Shown: positions 51,901 through 63,900 of the stretch, piece after piece
How positions within the stretch are numbered: the first letter of the stretch is position 1
Layout of the letters: every line of letters starts with the position of its first letter
From: Aphelocoma coerulescens
Lineage: Eukaryota; Chordata; Aves; Passeriformes; Corvidae
Assembly: GCF_041296385.1 (NCBI RefSeq)
Contig: NC_091013.1
Location: forward strand, 8,508,001-8,572,000
Reading direction: 5' to 3'
DNA: 64,000 bases
Made by a program: the position numbers and the translations under genes
The notes under the pieces: model-generated
The model's input: only the letters and a program-made list of their open reading frames with translations
Databases searched by the model: none
What the model was told of the DNA's origin: nothing

Positions 51901-54900
51901 ATCTGGATAGCACAAAGCTATTCATTTCATAGCAGTCAGTCAGCCAGTCCAAGAAGATCCTATCCTCATCCCAGATTCGTTCTCTCAGAGACTGAAAAAA
52001 ATGCACTGACTACCCCCAACGCTTGCAGATACTTCCTGCTGCAAATGAAAGCTCTTGTCATCACTTTCAAATGAAATATGGGAGAGCAGTATCACAATTT
52101 GCATGCTTTTTTCAGTAAGGTGTTTTAAAAGGTAGAAAAACAATAAATGTGAATCTAGAAACTGGAGAAGAAGAAACGGATGGTTTGGAGTGGCCTTAAT
52201 ATCTTGCAGTTTTTTTCAGATGATGACAGATCCTCTGGGAATATTTTTTTCTATAAAAGGATATATTACTTCCTTTCATTCTCTGAAAGGAAGGAAAGCA
52301 AAGATAACTCTTCAAAGGAAAAAGTGAAGCAGACCTTTGAGAATAGAACGTTTGACATAAGAACATTAGTGCATTAATATGTAAAATGTTGGATTTTTCA
52401 TCTTCTGTCTCAAGGTCTTTTAAAAAGAAAAGAAAGCCAAGACACCCTTTTGAAGGAGGACAAAAAGGATGTCAAAGCTCTACCTTTTCCTGACAGAACT
52501 CACGATTCAGACCATGTAGGATTATAAGATTTTTCAAACCATTCTTAAGTCTGTATACTATTTATACTGAAATCCCCAAATCCAGTTACTAACTCTGGTA
52601 ATACTGAACATTGTGTTGACAGCAGATTTTTTACAGTAATAGTTTTCATCATAAGCTGTTTAAAAATAAATCTATTGTGAGTGAATAGTTCATTGGCATA
52701 ATAGTTATAGTAGTAATAGTAATAATAATAGTAATAATAATGTTCAGGGGAAATGAATTTATGTGGACAGGCCACCAAGATGATTAGAGGGATCCAGCAC
52801 CTCCCCTGTGAGGAAAGGCTGAGAGAATTGGGGTTGTTCAGCCTGGAAAGAGAAGGTTCTGAGCTGATCTAATTGCAGTCTCCAGTACCTGAAAGGAGCC
52901 TACAAGGAAGATGAAGAGACACTATTTACTAGGGCTTGGCATGACAGGACAACAGGGAATGACTTCAGACTGAAAGAGAGTAGCTTTAGATTGGATATCA
53001 GGAAAAAATTCTTTACTGTTAGGGTGGTGAGGCCCTGGCACAGATTGCCTGGAGAAGTTGTGGTTGCTGCATCCCCGGAAGTGTTCAAAGCCAGGCTGGA
53101 TGGGGCTCTGAACAACCTGGTCTAGTGAAAGCTGTCCCTGCCCAAAGCAAGGGGTTGGAACCTGATGACCTTTAAGGCCTCTTCCAACCCAAACCATTCC
53201 ATGATTCTGTGTTTCTGTGATACAAGCATAACTGTCTGTTTCATTTTTAGGAAAATGGATTTTTTAACTTCATCTGTAGCCTTAGATACATAGCAGGGAA
53301 TACATGATTCTGAAAAAAATTCTTTGAGCTCACACAATCTTTCAGCAAATGACATGTTTAAAACAAAGATATGAAAGCTATTGTGAGAGTGATTTTTGCC
53401 TAGGATTTTTGCCTATGTAGAGTTTTGCCTAGGACTATTTTATTGATAGTGCAAATGGTCACGGAGATTACAAAAGATGCCTGCAAAGGTGGAAGATAAC
53501 ACAGATACAGGGAAGTATCCCTGTTCTTCCAAAAAGGGAAGTGTAGGAAGTAAAGAAGCAGCTCTTCTAGCACTCAGGTGTTGGAGATCACTTGGAACAG
53601 CAGACCCACTGTCTTCTGTGTAAGCTCTGAAACCATTTCTCCCCATCCTCCAAGGGCCCTCTCATGGGCTGCTGCTGTGTTCAGAATGATTGGCCTTTTT
53701 CCTCATTTTCAGTAGAAACAGAGGAAATAAAAAATTCTCAGCACTTTTAATGTTAACATTTGAGGAAATCTTCCTCTCAACACAAATGCAGATGACATTG
53801 CATGTTTCATACTAGCATTAAAGACAAAAACCTCGAAGTTCTCTCAAAGTAATTATGTTAATCAGATAAAGCCATATAGTTACAAGATCTGTCAGTTTCC
53901 AAAGAATTGTTAAAACAAATGGAGTACTTCTAAACAGAATTTATGGAATCAGCATCCTGAGAAAACAACTTGCTAAAATAAAGATGATACTTTTGTTTGC
54001 CTAAAGAAAACTTCTGTCTTTCAGGTGTAGTTTCTTGATTCTTATGCAGGAAGTCTAAATACTACAGGAAAGTCCATACTACTTCCTTTACTTTATTAAG
54101 TTCCGGGCAAGGTGTTGCTTTCTTGCACTAAAATTTCCAGCAGAGGGAGCTTTACTATTACATTTACTAAAAAAACCCGGTTCACTCAATATTTTTCATC
54201 TATACTTTAAAAAAAATGTGAGACCATTGGGCTTTTTCTTTTTTTTTTTTTTTCATTTTATGCTGTGAATTCATGACATCTTAGTATGGAACAATTTAAA
54301 AGGAACAGAAAGGGCAAAGACCTTCCTAGAAAGAACATTTCCATATGTAGTGTTACTATTTCATCACACTTCCTTTGAAATGGGAAAGTTCTTTTTACTT
54401 AAAATGGAATATTCTTTGTTTTTCACGATCTTTCCAATTTTTTAATAATAACTTTTCAAGTTCTTTAAGTAGAATTACTCTCACTTTTCCTTTGTTGCCT
54501 ACATGCAAAAAAAAAAAAAAAAGGGCAGAAAGTGAAATTCTAGGAAAACTTCTTTTTTCCCAAAAAACTTCTCTGTTCAAGCATGACCTCATCAAGATTT
54601 CCAAGCTTCACAATCTTCCCCTGCTGTGATGGACTGCCAGGGATGGACACACCAAGAATCTTTAATGCTTTGGAGAAGCTCTTATTTTTCCTGGCACAGA
54701 CAGTCCATTAAACAGACAAAATATAAATGTGGAAAGATGATTATTCTGTCACAAGATAACAGAATTATAGTGTTGCCTGTATCTATTGCAGGGCTGATTT
54801 GGTAGCTGAACAGAATACTGAAACCTATTCTGTTACTGTTCCAGTTCTCTTCTTACATACAAATTAGTAGTGGTTTAAAGAGGTCTTGTCTATTAACTTT

Positions 54901-57900
54901 ACAGTCATACAATGTAGATGGAGGTAATGAGAAATTAAGATGAGTCTATTGTGAAAATGCATATATATATGTATAAACATTGTGGTCTTGAATTGATTGT
55001 AGTATGTAAATTCCCATAAATTTTTTTAACTTTGCTTAGTGTACATATGATCAGTAGACTATCTTGCATTTATTTTAGAAAATATATAGCATGTTGAACC
55101 ATTTAAAATTCTTTTCTATATATGCTTCAGTGCTTCAATTCCTGTTTTTTTTTAATTTTGTTGTATGTTATTAATTGATAAATGTAATTGATTAGTTGGT
55201 ACATTTTTTAATTGATTAAACATTGTTTTTTATGTTGTTTATGTCAGTGGCCTTCCATTTGGCTAATAGAACATAGGTTATTACATAAATAAATAAATAA
55301 ATCTCTACATATCAACATATTTGTTGTTAATTTTGCCTGTATGATTTCAGAGACAGATGTCTATACTTTTGGACTTGGACAATATGGGCAGCTGGGCCAT
55401 GGAACTTTTGTGTTCGAAAGTTCGGTACCGAAGTCTGTGAAACACCTGAAGAGGCACAAAATATCTAACATTGCATGTGGGGAAAATCACACTGCTGTGA
55501 TAGCAGGTATGGGAGTGCAAAATTCTGGAAGCACTTCTGGCAACGCTCTGTTATATTGTAAAAGCTTTCCTTGTACAATGAGCAGTAGCAGACATATCCA
55601 TTGCTGGTTCTAAAGGTGAAATGATCCAGTGAGAAAGCTGGATTTGATAGGAATTTCTGATTCACAGCCATGCCATGCATAACTCTCTATCTCCTGGGGA
55701 ATTATAACCTCATAATCATGCCTTGCTAACAAATATTCTTGTTTAGAAGCCTTTGTTTTTCTGTACAGTTTAAATATTATTATTTTGTTGGGGTGTTTTT
55801 TTATCAATTGTCTAGACCAACCTCTCAGACGGTACTTTGTCTGAAAACATGCATATATTTTAATCATATTCATCTGTTGAAGATCTAAAAATAATTGTTC
55901 AGGTTTTGCTTTTGGAAGAGAAATATCCGTTACTTTCATGGCCTGTTACTTTGTAATGGTTCTGTCCTGGTTTTGTATTGAATCTTTGTTTTAACATCCT
56001 TTTTATTCCCACATGCAGAGAATGGCCTCATGTTTACTTTTGGAGATGGACGACATGGCAAGTTAGGCTTTGGAGAAGAGAGTTTTACAAATCTGTTTGA
56101 TCCCACTTTGTGTTACAATTTCTTGAAGTTCACAGTCCTTTCGGTAAAACTTTGGTTCATTCTTCTCAGACACCAAGATATTTTATCTCTTAATGAAATA
56201 CATTATAAATGAGAGCTGAAATCTCATTATAGAATTTTTTCTTTCTATAACATTTAATTAGTGGACAACACAAGCTGAAGGAAAGAGGGAATTATATATG
56301 CTTATCAGTGTTCATTTAGTTTAGAATGTCTTTGACTTGGGCTACACATACAGATTGCTTTTTTAGGGTTTTATTCAGTACTCTTGTGCTATGGTGTTTT
56401 GGTCTTCAGAGATGTGGTAGTTTACAAACTTAATTATTTACTGCTCTTAGATGGTTGGAAGTATGGGGAAATTTATATCTTTTCTGCAAACAACAGAGAG
56501 TCATCTTTTCAATTTTGACAATTTTTGTACACAGGGATATTTCTAAACCTTAAGAAAATTTGAGGTGTTGGGGTTTTTTAATTTAAACCTGACAAGAAAG
56601 CAGGAGTAGTCTTTTCTTTTGAGAATTGTGTAGGGAAGTTTTTTCATCTGCTTCTTGAGGTTTAGGAAAAAAAAAAGTCACAGAATTGTCAGCATCAAAA
56701 ATCCTACGTGACTCAGGATTGAATAAAATTTGGGACAAAATCTGTTGATCACTTCTGTTTGTTTACTGGAATTAGAAGTGAAAGTAGTTTCATGGGAAGC
56801 AGTGAGTGTTTTAAACCTTCTAAAATATGAAACTTCTGATCTTTATGTAATAATATTATGTCCATTATAGTGTGTTAGATTTGCTTTACATTTTGTGGAT
56901 TTTGTGATAAAACATTTAGGTTTGAGTCCCTGAAACTATCAAAATTGCTCTCATTTTACTTGTATCAAAATAATTAGTTAAAATCTCTTGAAAGTCAGTG
57001 GAAATATCTTTGCTATCTCCTGTATCAAAAATTTGATAGACCTGTCTTTTGTTCTGTTCAATACAAATATATTGTATTTAACAAAGAAGAAGTGAACATA
57101 GATCACTAATCATTATTAAACATAGTTAAGTACTTTTATCTTGCTGGTGTAATTAGGAAGTAAATTTGAAGCCATTTGGTATGTCTTACTTTTACTACAT
57201 TTTTTCTTATAATCTAAGCCCATAGAGATGATTGTAAGAAAAGTGCATCCTTGATATATGCAAATGAAGTAATCAGACCTTCTTTTGAGCTGTAGGTTGC
57301 TTGTGGTGGTTGTCACATGCTGGTTTTTGCTGCTCCAAGGCCTAAAGGATCTGAAGTAATCTTGGAAGATTTATATGAGCCTCATTTGACTGCTACTATC
57401 CCTAAAACAAGCGGGGACTTTGTACTAGCAAACACTTTGCAATTATCAGCAGCACGAATAAGACGTCGAGAGAGGGTGAGTTCAGAGCTGGTTAGAGTTA
57501 CCATACTTCTTTCAGAAAACAAAATCACTTTTAAAGCAAAAATCACAGCATATACCAAGCAATTAAATATATCTTCTTAAACTGTTTAATTTTAATGTAT
57601 AATATAAAAAATATGTAGTTACCCTGATCCCAAAAACTGACGCAGGAGAAAAACAGCAGCTATCAGTCAGATTTTGCTTGTTTATTTCTGTGAAAGAGAT
57701 TCAAATTGAGTTTGTAATTTTTTTTTTTGTTCTAAAATGTAGAACCTGTTCATTTGAATTTTGTAAACTATCTTAGAAATGCTTTTAAAAAAATAGTAAG
57801 AACCTGACTCTTTTGCTCTTCTTTCTGAGTCCTTGAATATATTGAACAATTTCATAGTTTATAAAATATCAAAGAAGAATATTAGATGTAGTTACTTAAA

Positions 57901-60900
57901 ATAATACTTTTTGCTCTTTAATCTCTGCTGCACATTCCAGGTGATTTCCTTAAATGTCACATTGAGTTGGAAAATTTCACTTACCTGTCTGAGAACTAAC
58001 TCTACCAAAACCTGAATTTATTCTGTAAAAATGTATTGATGTTGTAGATTAAATATGTTGATGTTATTTGAGAGACTAGTTTTTAATTTTAAATATTTTT
58101 TTTTTAAAAAGTTCTTTTTCTCCTTTGTTTATATTTTAGGCTTGCTTGAAATCATTGCATAGAAATGATCTTAAAAATCCCACTATGTACCTGCCCACTT
58201 TTTAGGACTACAAATAATTAAAATACTAAGGATATTTGTTCCTGCTTATTAAGTTGCAACGCTATCATCAGCTAAATGCAAGTTCCACTGCTAAGTATGA
58301 GATATTGCTTATGTTTTGTTCTTCTACCCTTTTTCTCAACCTATTGTTTTTTAATCTTCTAAAGGAAAGGTCACCAGAGCAGTTTGTTCGAATGGCACAA
58401 ACTCTGCCTCCAGTGGGGGAAAGCTTCTTAAAATCTTCATTGCCTGTGACAAGCAACACCAGCCCATTCTGGTTTTTTGCAACAAGTCATCCTAAATCTG
58501 AATCTCTGAGGGATGGAGACCATGACAAAGGTGAAGTGTCCCCACATCTTGCTGCTGTTTTCTGTAAGAATGGTTTGACTATCATCATTCGTAAGCAAAT
58601 GTTCAGTTTGAACATGAAAGAAGGTTCAGGTTCAGTCTCACCTCAGGTGGGTCTGGCAGCATAAAGACATGAAAGCTGAGAAATGCAGACAAAAATTGCC
58701 TCACACTGTTCATGTTTGCAAAACAATTTTAAAGATTTAGAGGAGGCTTTAGTGAAAGAAATACAACTTATAAACTGTACCAGTGGCTCCTTAAGCCTTT
58801 AGAAATAAGATTCACAAAAATACTGTAAGAACATTAACTGCTTACTTCATTTTCAAGGAAAAAAAAGGAATTACAGAAAAAAAGAGTTAGGAACAGTCTT
58901 AAAGACATAGGTAGGCCTACAAGGAACTTGGATAAGAAAAGATAAGAAAAGAGGTCTACTAATTCTTAGAGGACCTTTCTTCTTCACTTGGAAATGCAAA
59001 AGTGCTCTTCCCTCTTTGTTATGTACGATGATGAGGATTTATAATAATCAAGCTAATGGAGAAGTCTGGATAACAGTAACACAGCACTGGACCTTTGCAC
59101 AGATTCTCTAGAGCAGTTCTGGGCTTATCTGGGTTCCTGGGCATGTGTGATTTCCTGGGAAGAACAATGCTGAAGAGTGCAGAATGCAGTGCTTCTGTGT
59201 AAGAGTGAGCTCAGATTTACTGGACAGACAAATCTAATCTGAAAATAATTAATTCATAGAATGAAGACGATTATTCTTAAATCTGCCAGCAGGTCCATTA
59301 GCATTTCTGGTTCCAGGAAAGCAATACAGTGAAATTTGAATTTCTTTTAGACTCTTCTTAGGCCTAAAAGCTCAGGTTTTGTGCTGTGTGAAATGGTCAT
59401 AGACCTGATGAGCTTAATGATGTAGGGATATTTTTACGATGCCACATTAAACTCACTATCTCTCCATCCATTACGTAATGTGCAATGGAGATAACATGAC
59501 TGCAGCTAATTTGGTCTAATTGTTGCACTATTATTGAAGAGATTATCCAGAAGAATCTTTGTCCCATGTAATATTTAGGCTGTGAAAGCCTGCAAAAATG
59601 GTCAGAGAATTACAGTGCACTGAGACCAGATTGCTGAGCTACCTCTGCTGTTAATACTGATGAAAGGAGATGGAAGTGTTTCTGCTGTGTTTTAGGCCGA
59701 GGGGATGAAGAATCTGAGGACTTCACTTCTATGCCAGTAAAATGGAAATAATCTCTATTTTATAAGAGTGGAGTGTTGTGTTTGCTATACAGTGCTTGTT
59801 CCTATGACATTTTTTTATTTCCCCCTCTTTTACCTTGTAGAAAATAATCATCAAAAAGATAAACCTGGTAAAGTCTCTGCAGAACAAGATTCAGATAATG
59901 AAAATATTGACAGAAACCTTGGAGATACAACTGACATCCTAAATATGGTAATATATTCCAATAATGAATCTGTAATTCAGTAATTTTTATGCAGGGCTAG
60001 ACAAAGAAGCTAAATTGTGTTTCAGGTTCTAATGCAGAATTCCTGACTAGCCCAGAACATCATATGTGACAACAAGTACTGACACACTGTTAAATGAGCA
60101 TGCATTTTATATCATCATTATCCAGTGCTAAAATATGTTTTAATTTTCCAAGTAATATTGTGGTATGAGATTGAAGCAGTCCAAGTAGTGCAGTGCCTCC
60201 CCATGCTTTAGGTCTGGAAATCAGAAAGAAAAAGAAAAGGATGCTGGAGGCCACATGAGGATCTCTATCTCTAACCTTGCTTTTCTTGATGACTTCCAAC
60301 AGAGAATTGCAGGAAATTAAGCAGAAGAGCATCTTTTCCTGTTTTGAGGGGAGGTTTTTTAGTACAGGTGGATCATATCAAAGGGAAAGCCAAAATGCAG
60401 ACAATTCGATTATTTGGTGATCCCCCCAGCTTGTTCCTACATATTTATTTTATTTAAAACACATGTTCACCTTATCACTTGTACAACTTTCTAGAACATT
60501 TTGTTCTCTCGGCACAAAGGACATGTCCTGGCCTTAATGCAGCCACAGTTAGCCTGGAAGGATTGCACGTTTTACAGGAATTATTTTTTGTTTGCATTTC
60601 AAAGTATTTAGTAACTAAACAATCTGTTTGTGCATGCCATTTATTTAACATTATAAGACTCTATTTTGATTTACAAGAAAAAAATGTTATCAGATCCAAT
60701 GCTCAGCATGGCCTTCATTAATTTACTGAAGCATTATTTACATATTGCTCACTTTATGTGCTAGACTTCCTTCTCTGTTTTGGTTTTATACCTATTGCGA
60801 ATCGACTTTAAAACATTTAAAAAATTTTTAAACATGAATTTGAAAAAAGCCCATCAGGCAAACTTGTCAAAATACAAAATAAATGATTGCTCTTCTTGGA

Positions 60901-63900
60901 TCTGAATGAAAACAATCTGTTACAACATAGTTTTTTCAATTTTTCTAGACTGTGGCAACATATATCTTATTGACACATGTGACAAGAGGAGGAAAAAAAT
61001 TTAATGTCATATTGATGATGCAAATTATTAGGAGTCTGAAACTGGTCAGCTGTCCATGCTCACTGTGTTGGAAAAGAATATGGGGGTTAAACCATGAGCA
61101 GTTAACAATCAACAGCAGAGAATATTTTGTCATTTGGAATATATGGGAAGGGATCAGCAAAATTTCATTATATATTCCCACCTAGTAGTATTCTATGTTG
61201 CCTTTTGGTTTTTGCTTTACGTGGAAGACATAAAGGTATTATATTCCAAGGAAAATGTCTCCTGTGTAACGTTTCTTTGAAGTTGTTCTTTCAAGGATGT
61301 GGTACCAAGGATGTGAAGTTGTTCTTTCAAGTATGTTGAGTTGAAGGCTGTGATGATAAGGGAGTAAGGTTGTATTTGTAATTTCACAGTGAGTGGAATG
61401 TGGATCTCAAAAGTGCCTGTGGACTCTAAGAAAGTGCAAATGTAGCATTCAGTCTCTAGAGACAGTTTATGTGTTGACATCTGTTCACCACTCTCTTTAG
61501 AAGCAGTGAATGAAGGAGTGCAAGGGAAGTAGGTGAGCTGAATGATCACACAGGCTTGTCTCAACCTGACTGTGCAGTAATATTAAAATGTTCATAACAT
61601 AGCTGTGTTTAGTAGAACTGGGCTTTGATGATGCATTCCGTAGTAAATATATTTATTTTTTTAATAGAGATCTTATTTTTTGCAGACACATGCAATGAAG
61701 TTGAATCCTGGTGACCGGTCCTTAAAATTATCCCCACTCCAAAAACAGAAGGTACTGTAACTAATTACATATCTATGTACTTATACTGATATTTAAAGAA
61801 TCTGCAATTCTTGTATTGTCCTAATACTTCATTATTGTGCTTTGAGTTCTTAAAAAGCCAGGAAAATTTTATAGACTTCCTCTTGCTAATTTTCTGAATA
61901 TCCATGACCTAAAATTCTAAGAAGCTGCATGAAGGCAGAGAGGATTTGGGCAGGCACCTAGAACTCCACATATCCAGTGTAGCTTCAGATGAGTGTATAA
62001 TATTTCAGTAGTTTAAAGAGCAAACTATCATATACACATTGTTACTTCAGGCAATAACACATTTCTACTGGTTTGTTGATAGGAAAATATTTTGGGGCAC
62101 AGTGTAAATAAAGATTTTATTTACAGATATTCACAATGAAGTATATTTAAAGTAGCAATAATAATAGTTTTAATTATGAAATTAAAGTACTTTGTAATAC
62201 CTTCCTATTTCACTCCTAAAGTGATCCCAGCTTTTCAGCATTTTGTTATATTTCTTCATAATTTTATTTTAGATTTTAAAGGTTATTCTGCAGAATTTGT
62301 TATGTAAGTATAAAATTTAAAGCAGAAAGACAATAGATTTTGAAACTTCTTAGAAAGGGCATAACAGTGAGTGCATCAGAAGATTTCCAAAGGAAGAAGG
62401 TGTAAGAGAACTGCACTGATTTCCTTCTGCTTGCACAGCCTCGTGCATCGCCCTTGTTCTGTTTTATGGGATGTGGTCCTGGCTGGACAATTCTTACTGC
62501 ATTTCCTTGATGTGCTTGGATAATGAGAAAGGTGTAGCACTACACTGATCATTAGCAGGATGTTACATTCTTCTAATATGTGCACTTCATTTCATGTGAA
62601 ATGTTTACAATACGTTTAAAATATGTAAATTCATTTCATGTGAAATATTCTACCTTTGATGCTGTCTTTTAATCCCCTCTCACAAATTGTTTCTTTTCTT
62701 GTTCAAATGCTTTTGTAATCTTTTTCTTTTGCTGCCATTTGTCTTTAATGCTTTTTTTCTTTCTTTTTAATTTTCTGCTTCTCATGTGGAATAGAAGAAC
62801 AATAAAAATGTGAAACTGAAAAGAGATGGTAAGGGTGGGCTGAAAAACAAGGATTCTGATTTCACAAAGGAGGGCTCAAAATCGGAGTCTGGCTCTTTAC
62901 AAAAGCAGTCCTCACTTTCAGAGTCACCTGGACAAGATTTAGAAAAGAGTAGTGCCTTCGTAGGGAAGCCTGTGGCCAAAAAAAGTATAAAGAAAGGTAA
63001 ATCTGAGCATGCACAAGGTGATAGTACTTTGAAAAGTGGTGCTCAAGAAATTACTGGGGACAAAAGCGTATTAGTGAAAAGGGAAAAAGAATATGTGGAA
63101 AATCCTGAATTTTTCAGAGACGATGCAACTTATAATCTTCCCACTGAAAAAATAAATTCTTCCAATAAAAAGCCAAAAGCTGTTAAATCTAAGCAATCCC
63201 TTAAAATAGAGGTACTTCCTTCTGCTCCCAGGGATACGCCCCAGACTGATTCATTAATTGTACAAGGATACAGTCCTGCTAAAAACCAAGGGAGTCAAGA
63301 AACAACTGAAAGTCAAAACAAAATAAAGGATGGTGTTGAAAAGTCTGACAGGTGTGAAAGAATATACACCAGAGGAGAAGAAAGTAGTGCAGAACAGAGG
63401 GAGCTTAAAAAAAAGCATCAGCTTTTGAAACAAATATCTGTAACTTCATCATCGTCTTCAACTGAGGAAAGTACTAATGATCTCCAAAAATATATACTTA
63501 AGGAAGAGGTCTACTATGAACACAGAGTTGTCCAGAGAACAGTAGAAAAAGTGAAACATTTGGACTTAGAAAAAGAAGACAGTGAGCTTGAGGAGACGCA
63601 AGCTACAAACAATGAGAAAGAATGTGTAGAACAGACTGATTTTAAAAGCCTGAATGAGGCAGAAACAAGCTCTAATGGTAAATCTGATGAAGACAGGCCG
63701 TTAGAAATTAAGAACGAGGAGGAATCTGATCAGGAGGAGGAGAGTGAAGGCAGTGAAAAAGGTGAAGACAGGGTGCTGGAAATTAAGAATGAGGAAGAAT
63801 CTGATCAGGAGCAGGAGAGTGAAGGCAGTGAAAAGGGTGAAAGTGAAAAAGAAAAACTAGATCAAACAATTGATAGTGAGAGTAAACTAGGGGAGGAAGA

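Larger units (their letters stand above)
48497..55350 (+). other. RPGR: RPGR intron 7
   Basis: 6.9 kb with an AAT microsatellite (52699-52742), a CR1 copy (52771-53220), a short triplicated motif (53393-53432), poly-T (54236-54254) and poly-A (54506-54521) runs and an AAAT tract (55286-55302). Otherwise AT-rich without recognised content. Confidence 0.88.

Noticed and set aside
52545..52778. Open frame with a run of Tyr, minus strand
   Set aside because: Translation of the AAT microsatellite.
58531..58664. Extension of RPGR exon 11 past its donor
   Set aside because: The frame stays open for about 45 codons, but the donor at 58530/58531 gives the human-like phase and joins the conserved exon 12.
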